Below are positions 42,326 through 50,335 of a stretch of DNA of 64,000 bases, one piece after another. The translations under genes and the position numbers were made by a program. Positions within the stretch are counted from its first letter, which is position 1. Every line of letters begins with the position of its first letter. Source of the DNA: Clostridia bacterium (GTDB lineage: Bacteria; Bacillota; Clostridia; Oscillospirales; CAG-272); assembly GCA_017472695.1 (NCBI GenBank), contig JAFUOQ010000016.1, forward strand, positions 89,944 to 153,943. The letters run 5' to 3'. The notes under the pieces are model-generated. The model worked only from the letters and a program-made list of their open reading frames with translations. It searched no databases and had not been told where the DNA came from.

Positions 42326-43702
42326 ATGGTACACCAATTCAAATTTAACGAATTAAACATTGTTCTTGATATATGCTCTGGCTCTGTTCACGTTGTTGAC
42401 GATATTGCATATGATATCATTGAAATGTACGAAAATCAGACACGCGACGAGGTTTTTTCTAAAATTTTAGCAAAATATCAAGACAAAAATATATCCCTCG
42501 ACGAGATAAACGCCTGCTACTTGCAGGTAGAGGAATTAAAGAATAATGGTTCTCTTTTTACTCCTGATACGTTTGAACCAATGGCTGATAAATTGAAACA
42601 AAAAACCAGTGGAGTTATTAAGGCTCTCTGCCTTCACGTTGCTCACACCTGCAACTTAAATTGCTCATACTGCTTTGCTTCACAAGGAAAATATCACGGT
42701 GAGCGTGCTGTTATGTCACTTGAGGTTGGCAAGCGTGCTTTGGATTTCTTGATTGAAAATTCAGGCTCTCGCCACAATTTGGAGGTTGACTTTTTTGGTG
42801 GCGAGCCACTTATGAATTTCCAAATGATTAAGGATTTGGTTGCTTACGCAAGAGAGCAAGAAAAGATACATAACAAGAACTTTCGTTTCACCCTTACTAC
42901 AAACGGCGTTTTGATTGACAAGGATGTTATTGATTTTGCCAATCGCGAAATGTCAAATGTAGTTTTGAGCCTTGATGGACGAAAGGAAATTCACGACAAG
43001 TATCGAGTTGACTATCTAGGAAATGGTAGCTGGGATAAAATCGTTCCAAAATTTAAGGAGCTGGTTGAAGCTCGCGGTGGTGCAAACTACTATATGCGTG
43101 GCACCTTTACCCACTCCAACCCCGACTTTTTAGAGGATATCAAGGTTATGCTAGAGCTCGGCTTTAAAGAGCTTTCTATGGAGCCTGTTGTTTGTGCGAA
43201 GGGCGATAAGGAGGAATTGACCGAGGAGGACTTTCCTATCGTTTGCAAGCAGTACGAGGAGCTTGCCAAGCTCATGATGAAAAAGGATAAGGAGGGAGAA
43301 CCATTCACCTTCTATCACTATATGATTGACCTAAAGGGCGGACCCTGTATCTATAAACGCATATCCGGATGTGGCTCTGGAACTGAATATATGGCAGTTA
43401 CTCCTTGGGGTGATTTGTACCCTTGCCACCAGTTTGTAGGTGAAGAAAAATACAAGCTCGGCGACATTTATAACGGCGTAACAAATAAGGAAGCACAAAA
43501 TGAATTCGCGTCCTGCAATGTTTATGCGCGTCCTGACTGTAAGGACTGCTGGGCGAAGCTATACTGCTCTGGTGGTTGCGCGGCAAACGCTTATCACGCG
43601 ACCGGCTCCGTTCGTGGAGTTTATGAATATGGCTGTCGTCTATTTAGAAAAAGAATGGAGTGCGCTATTGCATTAGCCGTAAGTCGCGCGCTTAACGAAT
43701 AA
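42326..43702 (+). CDS. scfB: SCIFF maturase, radical SAM thioether-forming enzyme with SPASM domain
   Basis: A 458-residue enzyme. The N-terminal 90 residues are a peptide-recognition (RRE-like) region. The radical SAM cluster motif is C109, C113, C116 in HTCNLNCSYCFAS. The C-terminal SPASM/twitch region has cysteines in GGPCIY, SGCGSG, LYPCHQF, CNVYARPDCKDCWAKLYCSGGC and YGCRLF, enough for two auxiliary [4Fe-4S] clusters. It installs thioether crosslinks in the SCIFF precursor encoded 103 bp upstream. Its stop codon overlaps the next start by one base, so translation is coupled to the decarboxylase gene. Confidence 0.95.
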   Translation: MVHQFKFNELNIVLDICSGSVHVVDDIAYDIIEMYENQTRDEVFSKILAKYQDKNISLDEINACYLQVEELKNNGSLFTPDTFEPMADKLKQKTSGVIKALCLHVAHTCNLNCSYCFASQGKYHGERAVMSLEVGKRALDFLIENSGSRHNLEVDFFGGEPLMNFQMIKDLVAYAREQEKIHNKNFRFTLTTNGVLIDKDVIDFANREMSNVVLSLDGRKEIHDKYRVDYLGNGSWDKIVPKFKELVEARGGANYYMRGTFTHSNPDFLEDIKVMLELGFKELSMEPVVCAKGDKEELTEEDFPIVCKQYEELAKLMMKKDKEGEPFTFYHYMIDLKGGPCIYKRISGCGSGTEYMAVTPWGDLYPCHQFVGEEKYKLGDIYNGVTNKEAQNEFASCNVYARPDCKDCWAKLYCSGGCAANAYHATGSVRGVYEYGCRLFRKRMECAIALAVSRALNE

Positions 43703-45057
43703 TGAATACTCCAATTTGTGATTACATAAAAAAATATAACGAGGAAAATGCTACCCGTTTGCATATGCCAGGTCACAAGGGCTCTTCTCTTTTAGGGCTC
43801 GAATCTTATGACATCACGGAAATTGATGGTGCTGATTGTCTTTATAAGGCGAACGGAATAATCAAGGAAAGCGAAGAAAACGCAAGTGAGCTTTTCGACA
43901 GTGGTGCAACCTTTTATTCCTGTGAGGGCTCTTCGCTTTCAGTCAGAGCTATGCTCTATATTGCAAAGGCATATGCTTTGTCAAAGGCGAGCGCGAGAGA
44001 GCCACAAAAAATGTATGTGCTTGCATCAAGGAACGCGCATACCTCATTTGTTTCAGCCTCGGTTTTATTAGACTTTGAAGTTGAATGGCTATACCCTGAC
44101 AACGCCAACTATATTTCGGGCAAGATTAGTGCAGAAAAAATAGAAAAGGCGCTATCCTGTGTCGATATTTTGCCGTTTGCCGTATATATAACAAGCCCTG
44201 ATTATCTTGGCAACATTTGTAACATTAAGTCGATTGCCGACGTGTGCAAGAGGTACGGAATACCTCTTTTGGTAGACAATGCTCACGGCGCCTATTTGAA
44301 ATTTTTGAAAAAAAGCGAGCATCCAATTGATCAAGGCGCTACAATGTGCTGTGATTCAGCTCACAAGACCTTGCCTGTCTTAACAGGTGGAGGATATTTA
44401 CACGTTTCAAAAGACGCTCCAACCTTTTTCAAAGAAAACGCAAGGTGCGCGCTATCTCTCTTTGGTTCTAGTAGTCCATCGTACTTGATTTTAGCATCAC
44501 TTGATAATGCAAATAAATATATAAATGATGGATTTTCTTTAAGGTTGGCAGATTTTTCCTATGTTGTTGACTCCTTAAAGAATCGATTAATCTCTTACGG
44601 ATATGAGCTAGTAGGAGATGAGAAATTAAAGATAACCATCAAAGCAAAGTCATACGGATATACAGGATATGAGATTTATGATATTTTGCGTTCTCGTGGT
44701 ATTGTTTGCGAGTTTTGCGACCCCGACTTTATAGTTATGATGCTGACAATCGAAAACAAAGCAAGCGACCTTGATTTAATTGATGCAACGCTTAAATGCA
44801 TACCCCAAAAATCACCAATTTTAGACACTCCTCCGCAAATTTTACCAATTGAACGAGTAATTTCTTCAAAGGAAGCATATTTTTCGCCTCGCAAAATTGT
44901 ACATACAAACGAAACGGTTGGAAAAATCTTGTCGGCATCTGTTGTCACCTGTCCCCCAGCTATTAATATCATTGTTGCAGGAGAAAAAATCACTCAAAAT
45001 GTAGTTGACATATGCAAATACTACGGCATTGACTCGTTGTCTGTTATTGATGATTAA
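43702..45057 (+). CDS. Orn/Lys/Arg decarboxylase family PLP enzyme
   Basis: A 451-residue fold-type I PLP enzyme. MNTPICDYIKKYNEENATRLHMPGHKG is the characteristic N terminus of the SpeA-like basic amino acid decarboxylases, and the PLP lysine is in CCDSAHKTLPVLTGGGYLHVS near residue 218. The C-terminal decarboxylase domain is short compared with Bacillus enzymes of about 480-490 residues. The substrate (arginine, lysine or ornithine) cannot be assigned. Start and scfB stop overlap by one base, which suggests co-regulation with the SCIFF genes, though a metabolic link is unknown. Confidence 0.85.
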   Translation: MNTPICDYIKKYNEENATRLHMPGHKGSSLLGLESYDITEIDGADCLYKANGIIKESEENASELFDSGATFYSCEGSSLSVRAMLYIAKAYALSKASAREPQKMYVLASRNAHTSFVSASVLLDFEVEWLYPDNANYISGKISAEKIEKALSCVDILPFAVYITSPDYLGNICNIKSIADVCKRYGIPLLVDNAHGAYLKFLKKSEHPIDQGATMCCDSAHKTLPVLTGGGYLHVSKDAPTFFKENARCALSLFGSSSPSYLILASLDNANKYINDGFSLRLADFSYVVDSLKNRLISYGYELVGDEKLKITIKAKSYGYTGYEIYDILRSRGIVCEFCDPDFIVMMLTIENKASDLDLIDATLKCIPQKSPILDTPPQILPIERVISSKEAYFSPRKIVHTNETVGKILSASVVTCPPAINIIVAGEKITQNVVDICKYYGIDSLSVIDD

Positions 45058-45152
45058 TTTTAGCAAAAAAAGAGATACCCCAACGGTGTGCAAAATTAGC
45101 GGTAAACTATATCAGTTGGTTAATAATTGCCACGCTGTAAACAAATAATTGA

Positions 45153-45182
45153 CCCCAACAGATTTTTTAAGGTCTGTTGGGG
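45153..45182. terminator. Terminator between the decarboxylase and the small membrane protein genes
   Basis: CCCCAACAGA / TCTGTTGGGG, a 10-bp perfect stem with a 10-nt loop, is followed by TTT. It lies between convergent genes and may serve both. Confidence 0.65.
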
Positions 45183-45202
45183 TTTGCTATTACATAAACA
45201 AT

Positions 45203-45694
45203 TTAGTTTATATTATTGTTTTTCCATTTTCTGATTTTATTGATGTTCGAGGAACTTAAACACCAAATTATGTATTTCTTATTGTCTACTGTTTTTATGG
45301 TCACTTTATTTGAAGAGCCACTTCTACCGTGTACTAATTTAGAATGTATGGATTTAATGTGATTTTTGTATATTGAACTAATACCAGCCCATATAAGCCA
45401 GTTTTCCGAAAGATACAATGTCGTTTCTAAATGAATAACATTATAGTCATCAAATTGAACTCCATATTGCTGTTCTTGCATTTTTATCATTTTCTTGAAA
45501 CGTATAGTGGATAAAGATGCTATTGCAACACATATAGCTGCAAATACAAAAGGGGCAAATGCAATTAAGGTATCTTCGGGAATGACATCATATATCAGTG
45601 ATACGATAAACAAAGGTATGAATGCAATACTTGCACAGAATAAAGCTAACAAACAGTTACGTTTGGTATAGATATGTATGTATTTGTCTATCAT
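45203..45694 (-). CDS. Small membrane protein of unknown function
   Basis: A 163-residue protein with two hydrophobic segments (about 15-37 and 44-64, CLLALFCASIAFIPLFIVSLIYD and LIAFAPFVFAAICVAIASL) and a 95-residue soluble C-terminal domain that looks like mixed alpha/beta (VIHLETTLYLSENWLIWAGISSIYKNHIKSIHSK, KYIIWCLSSSNINKIRKW). The layout resembles bacterial PH-like or YcxB-like membrane proteins, but no family is recognised. ATG has AAAGGAAT upstream. Confidence 0.6.
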   Translation of the reverse strand: MIDKYIHIYTKRNCLLALFCASIAFIPLFIVSLIYDVIPEDTLIAFAPFVFAAICVAIASLSTIRFKKMIKMQEQQYGVQFDDYNVIHLETTLYLSENWLIWAGISSIYKNHIKSIHSKLVHGRSGSSNKVTIKTVDNKKYIIWCLSSSNINKIRKWKNNNIN

Positions 45695-45779
45695 GAATAT
45701 TCCTTTCTTTTTATCGCCAGTTTCGCATTTGTATTACAAATGCTTCGGGCAAAGCCCATACCCCTAAAGCTGTACGAAC

Positions 45780-45925
45780 GCTTCAATAGGCTCCCTCCGG
45801 GAGGGAGCTGTCACCGAAGGTGACTGAGGGAGAGTGCGCTACAATAAAGTTAGCACAAACCTAAAGTCACGCAGGCTCCTTCCACCGCTAACGCGGTCCC
45901 CCTCCCTCTCGGAGGGAGGCTTTTA
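45780..45925. repeat. Paired palindromic repeats (MITE-like)
   Basis: Left part: near-perfect palindrome GCTCCCTCC-g-GGAGGGAGC (45790-45808), then TCACC-gaa-GGTGA (45811-45823) and GAGGGAG. Right part, in inverted orientation: ACCGC-taac-GCGGT near 45885-45898 and CCTCCCTC-tcg-GAGGGAGG (45901-45919). About 55 bp of spacer separate them. This is a type of hairpin repeat scattered in genomes of gut Clostridia. The right part is translated as the end of the DUF559 gene. Confidence 0.7.
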
Positions 45926-46265
45926 CGGTGGCATCGATATACTCGCAGACACCATGAAAGTTTGTGTTGATCTGTCGGTTTGTAAACCGTATGAGCTTCA
46001 GATCATACCCTTCAAGTATTTCTGTGCGGAATTCATCCTTTTGCCTGCCTTCTTCGGTATAATGCTGCGCCCCATCAATTTCTATTATCAGTTTTGCTTT
46101 GTGGCAGTAAAAATCTGCAATAAAATTGTCTATGGCTTTTTGCCTTTGAAATCTGATTTCATATTTTGATAGGAAATCGTACCACAAATGATTTTCCTGC
46201 GGTGTTGCATTTTTACGAAGATTTTTTGCAAGAGTAATATTCTTTTCGTTGTAATCAAGCGACAT
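45888..46265 (-). CDS. DUF559 (Vsr-like endonuclease fold) protein
   Basis: A 125-residue protein with the DUF559 blocks LRKNATPQENHLWYDFLSK, RFQRQKAIDNFIADFYCHKAKLIIEIDGAQHY and GYDLKLIRFTNRQI; the E-x-D-G-x-x-H of LIIEIDGAQHY and the upstream IADFYC are the predicted nuclease active-site region of the Vsr/PD-(D/E)xK-like fold. The last nine residues (SLREGGGPR) and the stop codon are encoded by the palindromic repeat at 45.9 kb. Function in the cell is not established; many copies are found as stray genes in mobile or repeat-rich spots. GGAGGAGT precedes the ATG. Confidence 0.82.
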   Translation of the reverse strand: MSLDYNEKNITLAKNLRKNATPQENHLWYDFLSKYEIRFQRQKAIDNFIADFYCHKAKLIIEIDGAQHYTEEGRQKDEFRTEILEGYDLKLIRFTNRQINTNFHGVCEYIDATVKASLREGGGPR

Positions 46266-46376
46266 ACTTACTCCTCCAAAGTTTTATCGTTTTCATTATA
46301 ACACAATTCGGCAGAGAAATAATGTGCCTGCTAATTCTCCGCTAAGAATGCAGAGAGAACGGTATCTCTTTTTATT

Positions 46377-48083
46377 TTATTTGTTTTTAAGCTTGTCAAT
46401 CTCCTGTTGGTTTTGTCCCATTTTTACAAAGAAATAAATAGAAGCCGGCCAAAAGAAGAAAAGTAATACAACAGCTGCTATCAGGTTGTTTGTTCTTTCC
46501 TTTTCAAGCTCTGCAATTCTTGTGGCATTTGATGCTTTTTTAGACTTTGGATCAACCTCTTGCTCCTCAATTCCAACTAAAAAGCCATTGGACATAAATA
46601 AATCCTTAAAATCAATTGCCTCGCGGAGTGACATATCCTCCTTAATTGTAGGATTTTTACCTGCCACAACATCCCAAGCCTCGTTCCAGCTTTTGGCTGT
46701 ATGTTGCTTTATAAAATCTCTGCATTTATATTTTTGATTAGCATAGGAAACAAGGTTGACCTTATATTCTCTATATTTCGGAGTACCTGCGAGATTCCTT
46801 TCAACCACGCTATCCTCTATTTTTACATAGCAATCGCCCTTTGAAAATGTTTGATTTATGTAAAGAGCCTCGTTTTCATAAACGCCCTTGATTGTTAAAA
46901 TTTTTTTGCCGTCAACATAATCGCACGCCTTGTACCAATCCATTCCAAGCTTATCTCTTAAAAGATTGATGCTCTTGGTTCTGTTTTTTCCAAAGGCAAT
47001 AAACTTAACATCATAAAGTCTTTCGTGCTCAAAAGGTGCTTCTGGCTCGCGCTCTGGCTCGCTTTCCTCTTCTATTACAGGCTCGGCAACCACATAGTCA
47101 TCACCGGAGGGCTGTGCTTGTATATATGGTCTTGCATTGCTTGGGGCATATGCTTCTTGATTTGAGTAAGCTTCTCTTTCGGGTCTTTCATAGCCAATAA
47201 TCTTTTTGATTCCTCTTACAAGATCAGGCATAAAGCCAAGCTTGTTCATATCAAGCGCTTGCAAATGAGAAAATTCCTGTGGCAGATCGTAAGGGTCCAT
47301 ATCGCGATATGCAGGGATAAGCGTCTTTCTCTCTCCATTTTTCATAAGAGTCAAAAATCTCGACCACTCGTTTTTCACCCATACAGCGTTGAAGTATTCG
47401 GCACGTGTGCCTATAACAACCATAACCTTTGAGCTGTTTAATGCAGAAAATATATATGGCTCATACGCAGTTCCTAGCTTATCCTCAAGTGTAATTCTTG
47501 AAAAGAACACCTTAAAGCCCTCTCGAGTCAGCTCGTGATAAAGCTCTGTTGCATAAACGGAATCATGTGTTCTTCTGCCATCCTTGTCTGTTTCCTTATA
47601 ACAAATAAAAACATCAAAGGGCTCCTCTTTGCGAGAAATATCTAGTATATTTTTTTGAATATCATTTATGATTTTTGCTTCCTGCTCATAAATGATTTTT
47701 TGGGAAATATCTGCGTATTTTATTGCAGATTTGTAGTTATCATCATCAAAAATTGATGTAAACTGTGTGCGATTAACTGTAGGAATTCTTTTGCGAGTTT
47801 TAGGGTCCTCTACATACTCAATTCCGTACTTGCAAAGCACTATCGACCAATAGCTTTCAGCGTCATAAGGGTTCTCGTTAAGAATCTGCTCATAAATTGC
47901 CATCGCCTTATCAAACTCATCATTTCTACGATAATGATTTGCACGGTCGTATAGGCGCTCAAGCTTTTCGTCGCTTATAGTTGGAATTGTTTGATTGCTT
48001 CCACAATAATCGCATATTATGGTTTTTGAATTGTCGGGAAGCTCCAGTGAGGCTCCACACATTTTACATTTAAAAATTGCCAT
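46377..48083 (-). CDS. TIR-domain protein with zinc ribbon, helical repeats, two L12-like domains and a membrane helix
   Basis: A 568-residue protein with an unusual architecture. Zinc ribbon C6, C9, C24, C27; TPR-like helices at about 38-100; TIR domain at about 154-295 (PFDVFICYKETD, YHELTREGFKVFFSRITL, GTAYEPYIFSALNSSKVMVVIGT, AVWVKNEWSRFLTLM). The Glu of YEPYI is the position of the catalytic Glu in NAD-cleaving TIR domains. Two domains like the ribosomal L7/L12 C terminus follow at about 352-430 and 437-510, then a hydrophobic helix at about 534-555. It is the last gene of a three-gene operon with an SPFH protein and a four-helix membrane protein. TIR domains either hydrolyse NAD or act as scaffolds; which applies here is open. 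Confidence 0.8.
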   Translation of the reverse strand: MAIFKCKMCGASLELPDNSKTIICDYCGSNQTIPTISDEKLERLYDRANHYRRNDEFDKAMAIYEQILNENPYDAESYWSIVLCKYGIEYVEDPKTRKRIPTVNRTQFTSIFDDDNYKSAIKYADISQKIIYEQEAKIINDIQKNILDISRKEEPFDVFICYKETDKDGRRTHDSVYATELYHELTREGFKVFFSRITLEDKLGTAYEPYIFSALNSSKVMVVIGTRAEYFNAVWVKNEWSRFLTLMKNGERKTLIPAYRDMDPYDLPQEFSHLQALDMNKLGFMPDLVRGIKKIIGYERPEREAYSNQEAYAPSNARPYIQAQPSGDDYVVAEPVIEEESEPEREPEAPFEHERLYDVKFIAFGKNRTKSINLLRDKLGMDWYKACDYVDGKKILTIKGVYENEALYINQTFSKGDCYVKIEDSVVERNLAGTPKYREYKVNLVSYANQKYKCRDFIKQHTAKSWNEAWDVVAGKNPTIKEDMSLREAIDFKDLFMSNGFLVGIEEQEVDPKSKKASNATRIAELEKERTNNLIAAVVLLFFFWPASIYFFVKMGQNQQEIDKLKNK

Positions 48084-48101
48084 TGAAGTCTCCTCTGGTG
48101 C

Positions 48102-48806
48102 TTACTTTAAAATCTTGCATTTGGTGTTTCTTTCGGTTATGTAAGTGAGCAAGACCTTTGCATTTGCTTCTGCTGTCTCTGCATTTCCTTCATTAACCGA
48201 CTCGGAAAATTCATTGAATTTAGCAGTAATTTTGTCTTCAACCGCCATAAGGGCATCGTCAGACATTGGGTCACTATATCTTACAGCCTCATAAACCTTT
48301 TTGGTAAGTGGCGCTAGCTCCTCGCTTGAAGCTGTGTTTATCATAAGCGCTTCAGCATCAGCTGTAAGCATTTTTATAAACATTGTCTTAACCTTGATTT
48401 TTTTGTCAATTGCTTCAACTGCGTCAATTGCAACAGCTGCCTTTAAAACAGCGATAATATTTACTGCGAGTATAATTGCACAAATGATAATTCCAAGCCA
48501 GTCTGGAACCGGAATAATTGCAACACACACAACAGATGCAATAAACATAATTGCTATTGCAGCTACAGTTATTGGAATAAGTGAAATGTTATAAAATAGC
48601 TTCTTTGCACTATCAGCCTTGAATACAAAGTATGCACAAGCGAGCTGACCGATAAACATAAGTGTAATAAGCACGTATGATACCCAGAACATAGCTCCGA
48701 ACTTGCTCTCGCCATTGATTTCATTTGGTGTTATAAATGTAATTAGGTTGAAAAGTGCTAATACAACCACCCAACCTGCTGTATAAATTCCAAAGGTCTT
48801 TTTCAT
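48102..48806 (-). CDS. Four-helix membrane protein of unknown function
   Basis: A 234-residue protein with four hydrophobic segments (about 7-27, 42-62, 73-97 and 101-125), then a Lys-rich linker and a helical cytoplasmic domain of about 100 residues (DAVEAIDKKIKVKTMFIKMLTADAEALMI... to the end). No family is recognised. It lies 15 bp after the SPFH gene and 18 bp before the TIR gene on the same strand, so it is very probably co-transcribed and may be the membrane platform of that group. GAGGTGAT precedes the ATG. Confidence 0.7.
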   Translation of the reverse strand: MKKTFGIYTAGWVVVLALFNLITFITPNEINGESKFGAMFWVSYVLITLMFIGQLACAYFVFKADSAKKLFYNISLIPITVAAIAIMFIASVVCVAIIPVPDWLGIIICAIILAVNIIAVLKAAVAIDAVEAIDKKIKVKTMFIKMLTADAEALMINTASSEELAPLTKKVYEAVRYSDPMSDDALMAVEDKITAKFNEFSESVNEGNAETAEANAKVLLTYITERNTKCKILK

Positions 48807-48821
48807 TTTTTATCACCTCGC

Positions 48822-50198
48822 TCAAGCTTTCTCGCCACATTCTTGGCAGAATTTTGCGTTATTTGGTATTTCAGCGCCACATTTTGCGCACTTGCGAATC
48901 AATGAAGCTCCACATTCTTGACAGAATCTGCCCTTTGCAGTTTTATTGCCGCAGCTTGGGCATAAAATTTCATTGTCATTAAGCTTTTCAACTCTCGCAC
49001 CGCATTCTTGACAGAATTTTGCAGTAGCTGAAACTGTTGCACCACATTTTGCACAAGCCTGTGCTTCCTCGGAAGGTGTAAAGCCCTTAAACATATCGCT
49101 CATTTGTGAGCCAACCTGTCCAGCAGCAGCGAGACCAACGCCTAGGCTAACGAAGTCACTTGTGACTCCGCCACCACCATTCGCACCCATATTGCCAATG
49201 CCCTCGGCATAAGCCTTTTGAACATCTGCTTGGAGCACATCCTTTTGATTATAGCCCTTCGCCTTCATAACCTCTGCCTCTGCAAAGCCCTCCATTTTAG
49301 CGGCTTGTGCTTTAGCTTGAGCATCAATAAGCTCTCTTTCAGCAACGCGTCTTGCAATTTCAGTTTCAGTTGCTTGCTCCTCTAGAACTACCTTTCTTTG
49401 AGCGGCAGTAACAGTTGCATCAGCCTCTGCCCTTGCAGTTTTGATTTTAGCCTCTGCCTCAACCATTTTTGTTTGAAGCTCGATAGTATGTAGCTCGCGT
49501 AGGCGCTTAAAGTTAGGGTCGCCCTCCGGGAGATTGATTGTTGAAACATAGAATTGAGGGATTGTAATGCCATATTCCTCAAAGCCGGGAGCAATTTTCT
49601 TGCGCAAAATTTCCGATAACTCGTCAAGCTTTTCGTCAATTTCAAGCAAATTAATATTCTGTTCCTTTATCACGCTAGCGAGATTTGTCTTAACCTCGGT
49701 AACAACCATTGCACGGAATGCATTTTGAATGGACTTTGTAAAGCCTTGTCTGCCTTCCTCCCAAGCGATTCCTCTCATTGTACCTACTAATTTAACAAGT
49801 AGCTTTCTGGAATCTGTAACAGTTAAATTGAGCTCGCCTGACGCGCCAATGCCAAGAGGAATACCCAAGGTTGGCTCAATAAAGCGAACAAGCTCGGGAG
49901 TACCCCATTTAATTCCCATTTGAACTGTTTTATTTATAAAATAAACCTCACAATGGAATGGAGTTTTTCCACCTGTTGCCTTTTTAAGCTCTTTTCCAAT
50001 CAAAGGAATATTTTGTGTTTCAAGAGTGTATCTGCCTGGTCCAAACAAATCAAGTGCTTGACCATTCATAAAAAATATAGCCTCTTGAGATTCATGAACG
50101 ATGAGCTGTGTTAAGCTATTAAAATCCTCACAAGGGTGCTTCCAAATAAAAGTGCTATTGTCGCCCTCATACTTAATAATTCCTGCTATTTGTGCCAA
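48822..50198 (-). CDS. SPFH/band-7 protein with three C-terminal zinc ribbons (YdjI-like)
   Basis: A 458-residue protein. Residues 1-290 form an SPFH domain with a coiled, Ala/Glu-rich segment at about 230-310 (KMVEAEAKIKTARAEADATVTAAQRK...). It matches the group called virion-core-like, to which Bacillus YdjI belongs (AQIAGIIKYEGDNSTFIWKHPCEDFNSLTQLIVHESQEAIFF). The end carries three CxxC-(8 to 11 residues)-CxxC ribbons (CAKCGATVSATAKFCQECG, CPSCGNKTAKGRFCQECG, CAKCGAEIPNNAKFCQECG). SPFH proteins form large membrane-associated rings or cages. The start is a TTG at 50198 with AGGGA upstream; no better codon fits the conserved N terminus. It is the first gene of the TIR operon. Confidence 0.85.
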   Translation of the reverse strand: MAQIAGIIKYEGDNSTFIWKHPCEDFNSLTQLIVHESQEAIFFMNGQALDLFGPGRYTLETQNIPLIGKELKKATGGKTPFHCEVYFINKTVQMGIKWGTPELVRFIEPTLGIPLGIGASGELNLTVTDSRKLLVKLVGTMRGIAWEEGRQGFTKSIQNAFRAMVVTEVKTNLASVIKEQNINLLEIDEKLDELSEILRKKIAPGFEEYGITIPQFYVSTINLPEGDPNFKRLRELHTIELQTKMVEAEAKIKTARAEADATVTAAQRKVVLEEQATETEIARRVAERELIDAQAKAQAAKMEGFAEAEVMKAKGYNQKDVLQADVQKAYAEGIGNMGANGGGGVTSDFVSLGVGLAAAGQVGSQMSDMFKGFTPSEEAQACAKCGATVSATAKFCQECGARVEKLNDNEILCPSCGNKTAKGRFCQECGASLIRKCAKCGAEIPNNAKFCQECGEKA

Positions 50199-50255
50199 AA
50201 TTTTCCCTTCTTTCTTTAGTGCATTTTTTGAAATGTCACATATTTATACATAATA

Positions 50256-50284
50256 ATTATAACACGATATGTTGATATTGTCAA
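50256..50284 (-). promoter_or_regulatory. Promoter of the SPFH/TIR operon
   Basis: Reading leftward: -35 TTGACA (50279-50284), 17-bp spacer, -10 TATAAT (50256-50261), both consensus, 58 nt before the TTG start. This suggests strong constitutive sigma-A expression unless a repressor is present. Confidence 0.75.
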
Positions 50285-50297
50285 TAAGACAGTAATT

Positions 50298-50326
50298 AAA
50301 AAAGAGTGCACATTAAACGTGCACTC
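50298..50326 (-). terminator. Terminator of ddh
   Basis: GAGTGCAC / GTGCACTC, 8-bp stem with a 7-nt loop, followed on the leftward transcript by TTTTTTAATT. It lies 10 bp past the ddh stop. Confidence 0.75.
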
Positions 50327-50335
50327 ATATATTGC

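Noticed and set aside
45780..45925. The hairpin pair near 45.8 kb as a CRISPR array
   Set aside because: The two units are inverted and not direct repeats, and there is only one spacer-like interval and no cas gene.
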